From: an uncultured Pseudodesulfovibrio sp.
GTDB lineage: Bacteria; Desulfobacterota; Desulfovibrionia; Desulfovibrionales; Desulfovibrionaceae
Direction of reading: 5' to 3'
DNA: 5,424 nt
Assembly: GCA_947259235.1 (NCBI GenBank)
Contig: CAMYLL010000208.1
Span: 1-5,424, forward strand
A program made the translations under genes and the position numbers. A model generated the notes under the pieces. It had not been told where the DNA came from and did no database searches. It worked only from the letters and a program-made list of their open reading frames with translations. Shown one piece after another: positions 1-5,424 of the stretch; positions within the stretch are counted from its first letter, which is position 1, and each line of letters begins with the position of its first letter.

Positions 1-436
1 GGACCAGGACGCCCTCAGGCAGGTGCTGCTCAATCTCATTTCCAACAGTCTGGACGCCATCGTCGCCTGCGAACAGTGCGACAAGCCGGGCCACATCTGC
101 CTGACCTCCGAGCGGGTGGACGGCGGGGTGTGCATCGTGGTGGCGGACGACGGCCCGGGCATGGACCCGGACATCGGCGACGACGTGTTCAAGCCCTTTG
201 TCACCGGCAAGAAGACCGGCACGGGCCTGGGGCTGGCCATCGTCCAGAACATCATGCGCGCCCACCGGGGCAGGGCGGTTGTGGACTCCCGCCCCGGCGA
301 GGGCGTCAAGATCCGGCTGTTCTTTCCCGACGCCGGAGCGGAAAGGGCTCGCGCCCGCACGGAGGAGGAGCAGACCGAGAGGGCCGCTCCCCCCGGCGGC
401 GAGCCGGGGAACCGGGACGACGGGGACACGGCCTGA
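1..436 (+). CDS. Sensor histidine kinase, C-terminal ATP-binding part (5' end outside window)
   Basis: This is the HATPase_c catalytic domain of a two-component sensor kinase, which binds ATP and phosphorylates its own histidine before passing the phosphate to a response regulator. The reading frame is open from base 2, and 144 codons are visible before TGA at 434-436. Counting from that first codon, the N box is NLISNSLDA (11-19, with the Mg-binding Asn15). The G1 box is DDGPG (49-53), the F box is F63-K-P-F66, and the G2 box is GTGLGLA (73-79). The dimerisation/phospho-His domain and any sensor or membrane part lie upstream and cannot be seen. The GTG at 23 is internal to the N box, so it is not the real start. 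After the last strand (IRLFFPD) there is a charged, low-complexity tail of about 35 residues rich in E, R, G and P. A CxxC...HxC cluster (C23, C26, H31, C33) lies between the N and G1 boxes, which is unusual. The gene ends 84 nt before an NtrC-type regulator, its probable partner. The input signal is unknown. Confidence 0.95.
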   Translation, partial: DQDALRQVLLNLISNSLDAIVACEQCDKPGHICLTSERVDGGVCIVVADDGPGMDPDIGDDVFKPFVTGKKTGTGLGLAIVQNIMRAHRGRAVVDSRPGEGVKIRLFFPDAGAERARARTEEEQTERAAPPGGEPGNRDDGDTA

Positions 437-515
437 CGGCGGCCCCGAGGACAGACAAACACAGCACAGACGGCGCGGCCCGTCCCGATCGAACGGGAAG
501 CCGGGCCGCCGGAGG
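437..515 (+). promoter_or_regulatory. Kinase-regulator spacer with two mutually exclusive RNA stems next to the Shine-Dalgarno site
   Basis: Stem A pairs 476-482 (cggcccg) with 502-508 (cgggccg). It continues as 483-487 (tcccg) with 494-498 (cggga) around a 6-nt loop, leaving a 3-nt bulge at 499-501. Stem B pairs 437-445 (cggcggccc), immediately after the kinase stop codon, with 503-511 (gggccgccg), a perfect 9 bp. The two share the same right arm, so they cannot form together. Stem B also takes in the first base of the GGAGG ribosome site (511-515), which lies 5 nt before the next ATG. Bases 437-482 contain no T, and the part between the arms looks unstructured. No T-run follows, so this is not an intrinsic terminator. 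The pairings are seen in the sequence. A regulatory role is inference, and GC-rich DNA yields such stems by chance fairly easily. Confidence 0.35.
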
Positions 516-520
516 CTTAG

Positions 521-1906
521 ATGACAGAAGAACGCGTGGTGCTCGTGGTGGACGACGAGCCGGGACACCGGCTCATGGTCCGTGCGGTTCTGGAGGACGA
601 CGGCTGGACGGTGCTCGATGCCGAGTCGGGCGAGCGTGCCCTGACCGTCCTGGCGGAGTCCGCCGAGTCCGACACCTTTCGCGACGTGGCCCTGGTGGAC
701 ATGAAGATGCCCGGCATGGACGGCATGCAGCTGCTCAAGGAACTGCAGATCCGGCGACCGGGCATGCCCGTGGTTCTGCTGACGGCCTTCGGCAGCGTGG
801 GCAGCGCCGTGGACGCCATGAAGCGCGGCGCCTTCGACTACCTGACCAAGCCCGCGGACAACGACGAGCTGGCCGTGGTCCTGGGCAAGGCCTTCGAGTA
901 TCACAAGCTGGTCAGGGAAAATGTCCGGCTGAAGGCCGAGGCGGGCGGCGACCTGAATTTCATCGGGGCCAGCCCCGGCGTGGAGCGGGTGCGCGATCTC
1001 ATCGCCCAGGCCGGTCCGTCCGAGGCCACGGTCCTCATCCTGGGCCAGTCCGGCACGGGCAAGGAGCTGGTGGCCGAGGGGCTGCACCGCGCCAGCAACA
1101 GGGCCTCCCGCCCGCTGATCAAGGTCAACTGCGCGGCCCTGCCCGACGACCTGCTGGAGAGTGAACTCTTCGGCTACGAGAAGGGCGCCTTCACCGGCGC
1201 GGTCAAGGACAAGCCCGGCCGGTTCCAGCTTGCGGACGGTGGCACGTTGTTCCTGGACGAGATCGGCGAGATGCCCGGCGCGCTCCAGGCCAAGCTGCTG
1301 CGCGTGCTTCAGGAGAAGACCATAGAGCCGCTGGGCTCGGTCAAGACCATCAAGGTCGATACCCGGATCATCGCGGCCACCAACCGCAACCTCAAGGTGG
1401 AGGTCGAGGCGGGCCGCTTTCGCGAGGACCTCTACTACCGGTTGGCCGTCCTCGAAATCCGCATCCCGCCCCTGTGCGAGCGCAAGGAGGACCTGCCCCT
1501 GCTGGTCAGCTTCCTGCTGCGCAAGCTGGGCAACAAGAACAACAAGATCATCCGCACCGTGACCCCGGCCTTTCTGGACGCCCTGTCCGGCTACGATTGG
1601 CCCGGCAACGTCCGCGAGCTGGAGAACGTGCTGGAGCGCGCCCTGATCCTGTCCCGCTCCGATGCCCTGGGGCCCGACCTGCTGCCGCCCCAGGTGTCCG
1701 GCGCGCGCGAGGCGGCCATCGACATGGAGCCCATGGTCAGCCACTCCATGACCTCCCCCGCATCGCTGGAGGAGGCAGAAAAGCTGGCCATCCTGCGCGC
1801 CCTGGAGGAGAACGGCAACCACCGCGAGCGCACGGCGGACGCCCTGGGCATCAGCCGCCGCACCCTGCAATACAAACTCAAGAAGTTCGGCCTGACCCGC
1901 CGTTAG
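521..1906 (+). CDS. Sigma-54-dependent response regulator, NtrC family (REC-AAA+-Fis HTH)
   Basis: This cytoplasmic enhancer-binding activator uses ATP to open sigma-54 RNA polymerase complexes when phosphorylated by its partner kinase. At 461 residues it has the normal full length for the family. The receiver domain (about 5-125) has acidic residues D11/D12, phospho-acceptor D60 in [11 protein letters not shown]88 and K110. The AAA+ domain (about 146-385) has Walker A GQSGTGKE (175-182), the sigma-54-contact loop GAFTGA (222-227) and Walker B LFLDE (243-247). It also has sensor I around IIAATNRN (283-290), arginine-finger candidates R301 and R307 in FREDLYYRL, and sensor [10 protein letters not shown] (360-367). 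A Fis-type helix-turn-helix fills 420-461. ATG 521 is preceded by GGAGG (511-515) at 5 nt, so the start is well supported. The usual Walker A Glu is Gln176 here. The intact GAFTGA says it acts with sigma-54. I saw no -24/-12 promoter in the spacers of this window, so its targets are probably elsewhere or upstream. The family is certain; the regulon is unknown. Confidence 0.98.
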   Translation: MTEERVVLVVDDEPGHRLMVRAVLEDDGWTVLDAESGERALTVLAESAESDTFRDVALVDMKMPGMDGMQLLKELQIRRPGMPVVLLTAFGSVGSAVDAMKRGAFDYLTKPADNDELAVVLGKAFEYHKLVRENVRLKAEAGGDLNFIGASPGVERVRDLIAQAGPSEATVLILGQSGTGKELVAEGLHRASNRASRPLIKVNCAALPDDLLESELFGYEKGAFTGAVKDKPGRFQLADGGTLFLDEIGEMPGALQAKLLRVLQEKTIEPLGSVKTIKVDTRIIAATNRNLKVEVEAGRFREDLYYRLAVLEIRIPPLCERKEDLPLLVSFLLRKLGNKNNKIIRTVTPAFLDALSGYDWPGNVRELENVLERALILSRSDALGPDLLPPQVSGAREAAIDMEPMVSHSMTSPASLEEAEKLAILRALEENGNHRERTADALGISRRTLQYKLKKFGLTRR

Positions 1907-1930
1907 GCCGACCATGGGGCAATAGACGCC

Positions 1931-2569
1931 GTGAATTCCCTGACCATCGAAACCTTTGTCCTCGGCCCGGACGAGACCAACTGCTACCTGCTCTCCGCCG
2001 GGGGCGAGGCCGTGGTCATCGATGCCGGGGTTGACCCCGGCCGGCTGGCGGCGCGCATAGAGGAGCAGGGGCTTGCCCTGCGCGGCATCTACCTGACCCA
2101 TCTGCACATCGACCACTCGGGCGGGGTGCGCGAGCTGCACGACCGCTTCGGCGCGCCGGTCTACGCCAGCCCCAACGACGAATTCCTCAAGGAGATATCC
2201 ATGGAGGCGGGCGGCATCCGCGAGCTGGCCTCCTTCGTTGACTTCCCCTACGAGCCGGTGGGGCCGGGCCGCCGCAGGGTGCTGGACCGGCCCATGGTCG
2301 TTCTGGACACGCCGGGGCATACGCCGGGCAGCCTGTCCTATTTCTTTCCGTCCGTCGGTTCGTCTGCCGGGTGCGTCTTTTCCGGGGATGTCATCTTCAT
2401 GATCGCCGTGGGCCGCACGGACCTGCCGCGCGGCAGCGGTCCCGAGCTGATCGGCTCCATCCGCTCGCGCATCTTCATCCTGCCAGACGACACCCGCATC
2501 TATTCCGGCCATGGCCCCATGACCACCGTTGCGCACGAGAAGAAATACAACCCCCACTTCATGGTCTGA
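1931..2569 (+). CDS. Metallo-beta-lactamase-fold hydrolase, glyoxalase II-like (YcbL/GloC type)
   Basis: This is a 212-residue, probably cytoplasmic, metal-dependent hydrolase. The binuclear metal site is complete: THLHIDH (56-62, ligands H57, H59, D61, H62), H130 in TPGHTPGS, D153 in FSGD, and H194 in YSGHGP. GRTDLP (161-166) and the ending SGHGPMTTVAHEKKYNPHF are typical of the short glyoxalase-II-like proteins such as E. coli YcbL/GloC. Those proteins lack the C-terminal helical substrate domain of classical GloB. A thioesterase role on an S-acyl thiol such as lactoyl-thiol is therefore the best guess, but substrates vary widely in this fold. The start is GTG at 1931: there is no ATG upstream in frame, and the family N-terminus fits. 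The ribosome site is poor (gggg at 1916-1919, 11 nt away). The gene begins 24 nt after the regulator's stop, so it is probably in the same transcript and translationally coupled. A link to the two-component signal is inferred from position only. Confidence 0.93.
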   Translation: MNSLTIETFVLGPDETNCYLLSAGGEAVVIDAGVDPGRLAARIEEQGLALRGIYLTHLHIDHSGGVRELHDRFGAPVYASPNDEFLKEISMEAGGIRELASFVDFPYEPVGPGRRRVLDRPMVVLDTPGHTPGSLSYFFPSVGSSAGCVFSGDVIFMIAVGRTDLPRGSGPELIGSIRSRIFILPDDTRIYSGHGPMTTVAHEKKYNPHFMV

Positions 2570-2645
2570 TTCTTCCCGATATAAACCCCTTTTTCTTCCT
2601 CGTTTTTTCTTCTAGTATGGTAGACGGTTCGGTTTTCTCTTTTGC
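2570..2645 (+). promoter_or_regulatory. AT/pyrimidine-rich spacer, probable promoter region of the HDOD gene
   Basis: This spacer stands out from the GC-rich surroundings. Bases 2586-2613 are pyrimidine except for one G, with T5 and T6 runs. TATAAA at 2580-2585 resembles a -10 box, with a weak TTCATG (2558-2563) 16 nt upstream. TATGGT at 2616-2621 is a second -10 candidate, without a good -35. No GC-rich stem precedes the T-runs, so there is no convincing intrinsic terminator for the hydrolase gene. A separate promoter for the HDOD gene is likely from composition, but its exact site cannot be fixed. Confidence 0.3.
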
Positions 2646-2651
2646 AGGAAG
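2646..2651 (+). promoter_or_regulatory. Ribosome-binding site fixing the HDOD gene start
   Basis: AGGAAG lies 5 nt before ATG 2657. An in-frame TTG at 2642 overlaps this site and has no ribosome site of its own, so it is rejected as the start. Confidence 0.8.
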
Positions 2652-2656
2652 TATCT

Positions 2657-3718
2657 ATGGCTCAAACGACGACGGAAACGCACCCGGAAGTGACGGCGCA
2701 GACCCGGGCGGCGGCAAAGCAGCTGCTTTCCAGGCGGCTGAAGTTCATCAAAAATCCCGATGATGCGTTGAAACGACTGGCGTATCACGGTGTGAGCCAT
2801 GTGGCGCGCGACATGACCGTCAACCCGCAGCGGTATGTCCAGGCCGCGCCGTCGGTCCCGGAAGCGGGCGTCTCGCCGCTGGACCCCCTCGACATCCTGC
2901 GCAAGGAGCATCAGCTCCCGGCCCTGCCCCAGGTGTTCATCCAGTTGCAGGAGGCCATCAAGGCCAAGAACTCCTCGGCCGACAACCTGGCCGCCATCGT
3001 CAGTCAGGACCCGAGCCTCACGGCCTTCCTGCTGCGCATGGTCAACTCCGCCTTCTACAGCCTGCCCATGCAGATCGACACCATCTCCCGCGCCGTGACC
3101 GTGGTGGGCGTGAACCAGCTGACCACGCTGGCCGTGGGCACGTCGGTGCTGAGCCTGTTCAAGGACGTGCCCGGCGACGTGCTGGACATGGAGCAGTTCT
3201 GGAAGCACTCGGTGGCCTGCGGTCTCATCGCCCGGCGGCTGTGCCGGATCACGGGCCGGGGCGACCCGGAGCGCGCCTTTGTGGCCGGGCTGCTGCACGA
3301 CATCGGCCAGCTCATCCTGCTCCAGGCCGTGCCGGAGCGGGCCCTGGCCGTGCTGGCCCATGCCCGCACCCGCGACGTACTCCTCTATGCCGAGGAAAAG
3401 GCGTTGCTCGGCTTTGACCACGCCACCCTCGGCGGGATGCTGTTGCGCAAGTGGAATTTCCCCTTTGTCCTCGTCTCCGCCGTGCTGGAGCATCATCAGC
3501 CGAGGGAGAAGCAGAAGGAGGCGGAGCCGGGCCTTGTCCACTGTGCAGAGACCCTGGTCACCGGCCTGGGCATCGGCTCCTCGGGCGAGTTTTTCGTGCA
3601 GCCGCCGGACCGCCGCGTCTGGGACGCCATGGAGCTGACGCCCGAGCGCATCGACGAGATGGTGGACGACCTGGACGACGAGCTTGAGGAAGCCTTTGGG
3701 ATTCTCCTGGCCCGGTGA
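2657..3718 (+). CDS. Stand-alone HDOD-domain protein
   Basis: This is a 353-residue protein with an HDOD domain (HD-related output domain) at about 80-310 and no receiver, GGDEF or EAL partner domain. It has no signal peptide or membrane segment, so it should be cytoplasmic. The domain opens with LPALPQVFIQLQEAI and continues through a QDPSLTAFLLRMVNSAFYSLP stretch. Histidine and aspartate positions of the HD superfamily are kept: H184 (FWKHSV), H214-D215 (GLLHDIG), H255 (FDHATLGG) and H279-H280 (EHHQP). The GYP motif of c-di-GMP phosphodiesterases is absent. HDOD proteins generally act in signalling and gene control, often by protein contacts; enzymatic activity is not established for the family as a whole. 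The first 75 residues are a basic, helical-looking region unlike any domain I recognise. The C-terminus is strongly acidic (EMVDDLDDELEEAF). Codons near the 5' end are less GC-rich than in the rest of the window. It has AT-rich DNA before it and its own good ribosome site, so it is probably a separate unit. Confidence 0.93.
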   Translation: MAQTTTETHPEVTAQTRAAAKQLLSRRLKFIKNPDDALKRLAYHGVSHVARDMTVNPQRYVQAAPSVPEAGVSPLDPLDILRKEHQLPALPQVFIQLQEAIKAKNSSADNLAAIVSQDPSLTAFLLRMVNSAFYSLPMQIDTISRAVTVVGVNQLTTLAVGTSVLSLFKDVPGDVLDMEQFWKHSVACGLIARRLCRITGRGDPERAFVAGLLHDIGQLILLQAVPERALAVLAHARTRDVLLYAEEKALLGFDHATLGGMLLRKWNFPFVLVSAVLEHHQPREKQKEAEPGLVHCAETLVTGLGIGSSGEFFVQPPDRRVWDAMELTPERIDEMVDDLDDELEEAFGILLAR

Positions 3719-3776
3719 CAGCCGCCCGGAGGCGACCTTCCCCTTTTTGCCCGGCCCGCGCCCTCCCTTCACGGAA

Positions 3777-3806
3777 TTGACATGGCTGGGCGAACCCCGT
3801 AATCCT
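3777..3806 (+). promoter_or_regulatory. Candidate sigma-70 promoter for the NifU-like gene
   Basis: A perfect -35 hexamer, TTGACA, lies at 3777-3782. The -10 is poor: AATCCT (3801-3806) at 18-nt spacing matches TATAAT at three positions, and TAATCC (3800-3805) at 17 nt matches at two. Transcription would start near 3813, about 25 nt before the ATG at 3838. The exact -35 in the only sizeable spacer before this gene supports the call; the weak -10 limits it. Confidence 0.4.
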
Positions 3807-3825
3807 GCCTCCCAAGAACCCATCT

Positions 3826-3831
3826 GGAGGG
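3826..3831 (+). promoter_or_regulatory. Strong ribosome-binding site of the NifU-like gene, with nearby complementary stretches
   Basis: GGAGGG lies 6 nt before ATG 3838 and settles the start. Two upstream stretches can pair with it: ccctcc at 3761-3766 (6 bp, perfect) and cctcc at 3808-3812 (5 bp with GGAGG, 13-nt loop). Both would lie upstream of a transcript starting near 3813 and be missing from it. Confidence 0.75.
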
Positions 3832-3837
3832 AACGAC

Positions 3838-4062
3838 ATGCGTGAGAAAGTTGAATTGGTGCTGGATAAGGTCCGCCCGGTCCTGCAGGGCGACGGTGGC
3901 GACGTGGAGCTGGTGAACATCACGGACGCCGGCATAGTGCAGGTCCGGCTCACCGGCGCGTGCAAGGGATGCCCCATGTCCCAGATGACCCTGAAGAACG
4001 GCATCGAGCGCATCATCTTGAAGGAAATACCCGAGGTTAAGGGCGTCGAAGCGGTCAGCTAG
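3838..4062 (+). CDS. NifU C-terminal-domain (Nfu-type) Fe-S cluster scaffold/carrier protein
   Basis: This small 74-residue cytoplasmic protein consists of just the NifU-like C-terminal domain. The family builds or carries [Fe-S] clusters for delivery to target proteins. The diagnostic pieces are all present: VRPVLQGDGGDVELV (12-26), then TGACKGCPMSQMTLKNGIE (39-57), which carries the CxxC pair C42/C45 that ligates the cluster in a dimer. The length is normal for stand-alone Nfu proteins, which lack the N-terminal IscU-like or A-type domains of full NifU or NfuA. The ATG has a strong GGAGGG at 6 nt. There are no isc, suf or nif partners in the window. It sits alone between the HDOD gene (119 nt away) and gltX (154 nt away) and probably has its own promoter. 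An anaerobe rich in Fe-S enzymes would need such a carrier. The family call is firm; the client proteins are unknown. Confidence 0.95.
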   Translation: MREKVELVLDKVRPVLQGDGGDVELVNITDAGIVQVRLTGACKGCPMSQMTLKNGIERIILKEIPEVKGVEAVS

Positions 4063-4216
4063 ACGCCTCGGGCCGATCCGGGCCGCCCGCATCCGGGCAT
4101 CACATATGTTTTTCAGTACCCGGGCCGATGCTTTCGGCCCGGCGTCAGCTTCGCCCGCATTCCTTCCCGAGCCGGGCGGGCGGCATACACGAATCATCTG
4201 CAAGGAGACCATGTTC
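4063..4216 (+). promoter_or_regulatory. Leader of gltX with a perfect hairpin and repeated arm sequences
   Basis: A perfect 9-bp hairpin pairs 4120-4128 (ccgggccga) with 4134-4142 (tcggcccgg) around the loop tgctt. Near-copies of the left arm occur at 4069-4076 (cgggccga) and 4078-4085 (ccgggccg); each could pair with the same right arm over 8 bp. A 5-bp stem, 4085-4089 (gcccg) with 4094-4098 (cgggc), is followed 10 nt later by T5 (4109-4113), a weak terminator candidate for the NifU-like gene. The 8-bp palindrome acatatgt lies at 4102-4109. Another 6-bp stem pairs 4153-4158 with 4176-4181. No T-run follows the main hairpin. I found no T-box motif, no clear -35/-10 pair and no open reading frame worth calling. 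The stems are visible; any attenuator role is inference. Confidence 0.4.
4202..4207 (+). promoter_or_regulatory. Ribosome-binding site that decides the gltX start
   Basis: AAGGAG lies 3 nt before ATG 4211 and 9 nt before the in-frame ATG 4217. The second spacing is workable and the first is too tight, so 4217 is preferred. The alternative would add only the residues MF. Confidence 0.65.
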
Positions 4217-5424
4217 ATGGGCAAGATAGTATCCCGGTTCGCGCCGAGCCCCACGGGCTTTCTGCATATCGGCGGCGCGCGCACCGCGCTTTTTTCCTGG
4301 CTGCTGGCCCGCGCACAGGGCGGCGAGTTCCGCCTGCGCATAGAGGACACCGACCGCGAGCGGTCCACGGACGAGGCCACCAACGCCATCATCGACTCCA
4401 TGAAGTGGCTGGGGCTGGCCCACGACGGCGAGATCGTCTTCCAGTCCGGGCGGGCCGACCGCCACAACGAGGTCATCGACCAGCTCGTGGCCACCGGGCA
4501 CGCCTACTACTGCCAGTGCTCCAAGGAAGATGTGGACGCCATGCGCGAGACGGCCATGCAGGAAGGACGCAAGCCCAAGTACGACGGAACCTGCCGCGAC
4601 AAGGGGCTGACCTCCGGCGTGGTCCGGCTCAAGGCCCCCCTGGACGGGGCCACCGCCTTCAAGGACATGGTCAAGGGACCCATCGTCGTTGAGAACGCCG
4701 AGATGGACGACATGATCCTGCGGCGCACCGACGGCACGCCCACCTACAACCTCGCCGTGGTGGTGGACGACCACGACATGGGCGTGACCTCCGTGCTGCG
4801 CGGCGACGACCACGTCAACAACACCCCGCGTCAGATTCTCATCTACAGGGCCATGGGCTGGGATGTGCCGGAGTTCGGCCACGTGCCTATGATCCTCGGG
4901 CCGGACAAGAAGAAGCTCTCCAAGCGCCACGGCGCGCTCTCGGTCATGGAATACGAGAAGATGGGCTACCTGCCGGAGGCCGTGTGCAACTATCTGGCCC
5001 GGCTGGGCTGGTCCCACGGCGACCAGGAGCTTTTCACCATGGACGAGATGGTCGCGCTCTTCACGCCCGACAACCTCGGCAAATCGCCCTCGGTCTTTGA
5101 CCTGACCAAGTTCGAGTGGGTCAACGGCCAGTACATGCAGCAGGCCGACCCGGACCGCCTGGCCGGAATGCTCTGCGACTTCCTGGCCCGCGAGGTGGGC
5201 GAGGAGGAGGCCGCCAACGTGGACCGGGCGACCTTCGCCAAAATCGCGCCCCTGCTCCAGCCCCGGGCCAAGTCGATTGTGGACATGCTCGAGCAGGCCC
5301 GTCCCTTCATCGTGGACGCCTCCTTCCTCCATTACGACGAGGCGGCGGTAAAGAAGTTCCTGACCGATGGAACCAAGCTCATGCTCGAGGAGATCACCTC
5401 CCGCATGGAGGCCCTGACCGAGTT
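4217..5424 (+). CDS. gltX: Glutamyl-tRNA synthetase (3' end outside window)
   Basis: This class I aminoacyl-tRNA synthetase charges tRNA-Glu with glutamate using ATP in the cytoplasm. The frame is open to the window edge, with 402 codons visible; bacterial enzymes are usually about 460-500 residues, so roughly the last 60-100 are missing. The start is RFAPSPTGFLHIGGAR (7-22) with the HIGH-class motif HIGG at 17-20. RIEDTDRERS follows, then GDDHVNNTPRQI, and the KMSKS-class loop KLSKR at 233-237. The stretch LPEAVCNYLARLGWSHGDQE and the helical anticodon-binding part follow. A zinc-site pattern is present as C99-x-C101 and, after 24 residues, C126-R-D128. E. coli GltX has His at the last position, so Asp128 is a substitution. 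Many bacteria without GlnRS use a non-discriminating enzyme that also charges tRNA-Gln; that cannot be decided here. ATG 4211 is an alternative start. No operon partner is visible upstream, and the 154-nt leader suggests separate control. Confidence 0.98.
   Translation, partial: MGKIVSRFAPSPTGFLHIGGARTALFSWLLARAQGGEFRLRIEDTDRERSTDEATNAIIDSMKWLGLAHDGEIVFQSGRADRHNEVIDQLVATGHAYYCQCSKEDVDAMRETAMQEGRKPKYDGTCRDKGLTSGVVRLKAPLDGATAFKDMVKGPIVVENAEMDDMILRRTDGTPTYNLAVVVDDHDMGVTSVLRGDDHVNNTPRQILIYRAMGWDVPEFGHVPMILGPDKKKLSKRHGALSVMEYEKMGYLPEAVCNYLARLGWSHGDQELFTMDEMVALFTPDNLGKSPSVFDLTKFEWVNGQYMQQADPDRLAGMLCDFLAREVGEEEAANVDRATFAKIAPLLQPRAKSIVDMLEQARPFIVDASFLHYDEAAVKKFLTDGTKLMLEEITSRMEALTE

Noticed and set aside
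76..1164. A 362-codon + strand frame spanning the kinase end and the regulator start
   Set aside because: The product is an R/G/A/P-rich low-complexity string that crosses two real genes in another frame.
1239..1254. tggcacg-like -24 element of a sigma-54 promoter inside the regulator gene
   Set aside because: The -12 GC element is missing at the right spacing, and the bases encode the conserved Walker B region.
1914..1925. Tiny ORF (ATG-GGG-CAA-TAG) between regulator and hydrolase
   Set aside because: It has three codons and no ribosome site, and is most likely chance.
2507..2516. Palindrome ggccatggcc near the end of the hydrolase gene
   Set aside because: It lies within coding sequence at conserved SGHGP codons and needs no other explanation.
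3723..3748. Possible intrinsic terminator after the HDOD gene (cgcc-cgga-ggcg followed by T5)
   Set aside because: The stem is only 4 bp and the T-run begins 9 nt after it, too weak to call.
2612..3823. A 403-codon open frame on the - strand opposite the HDOD gene
   Set aside because: It mirrors the HDOD gene, is rich in H, G, Q, R and L, as expected for the reverse of GC-rich coding DNA, and shows no recognisable domain. The HDOD protein on the + strand is unmistakable.
4120..4142. The gltX leader hairpin as an intrinsic terminator
   Set aside because: No T-run follows the stem on the + strand. The nearby T5 lies upstream of it, and the - strand orientation does not provide one either.
4145..5332. 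A 395-codon open frame on the - strand opposite gltX
   Set aside because: It is a composition artefact of GC-rich coding DNA, full of H, V, G and L without domain motifs, and lies antisense to a clear GltX.

Overview
The window is about 5.4 kb of GC-rich bacterial chromosome, fully and tightly coded on the + strand. It holds four complete genes and two genes cut by the window edges. Gene content, protein style and GC bias suggest a sulfate-reducing deltaproteobacterium of the Desulfovibrio/Pseudodesulfovibrio type. That placement rests on recognition of the protein families and their arrangement, not on a marker gene, so it is an inference.

Left part (1-2569): the ATP-binding C-terminus of a sensor histidine kinase, then an 84-nt spacer with possible alternative RNA structures, then a complete NtrC-type sigma-54-dependent response regulator. 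After 24 nt comes a glyoxalase-II-like metallo-beta-lactamase-fold hydrolase that starts at GTG. The three genes read as one operon: the kinase and regulator form a two-component pair, and the hydrolase is co-transcribed with no clear ribosome-binding site of its own.

Middle (2570-3718): an AT- and pyrimidine-rich spacer, unlike the rest of the window, precedes a stand-alone HDOD-domain protein, probably a signalling or regulatory output protein.

Right part (3719-5424): a 119-nt spacer with a perfect TTGACA box leads to a minimal 74-residue NifU C-terminal-domain protein (Fe-S cluster scaffold or carrier). A 154-nt leader follows, with a perfect 9-bp hairpin and extra copies of its left arm, and then glutamyl-tRNA synthetase (gltX), which runs off the right edge with about 402 codons visible.

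These are mostly ordinary, well-known families and I see no clear new multi-gene system. The points worth a second look are small: a CxxC/HxC cluster inside the kinase ATPase domain, competing RNA stems before the response regulator and before gltX, anti-Shine-Dalgarno stretches before the NifU-like gene, and a zinc-ligand substitution in GltX. No tRNA, rRNA, CRISPR array, insertion sequence or attachment site was found.
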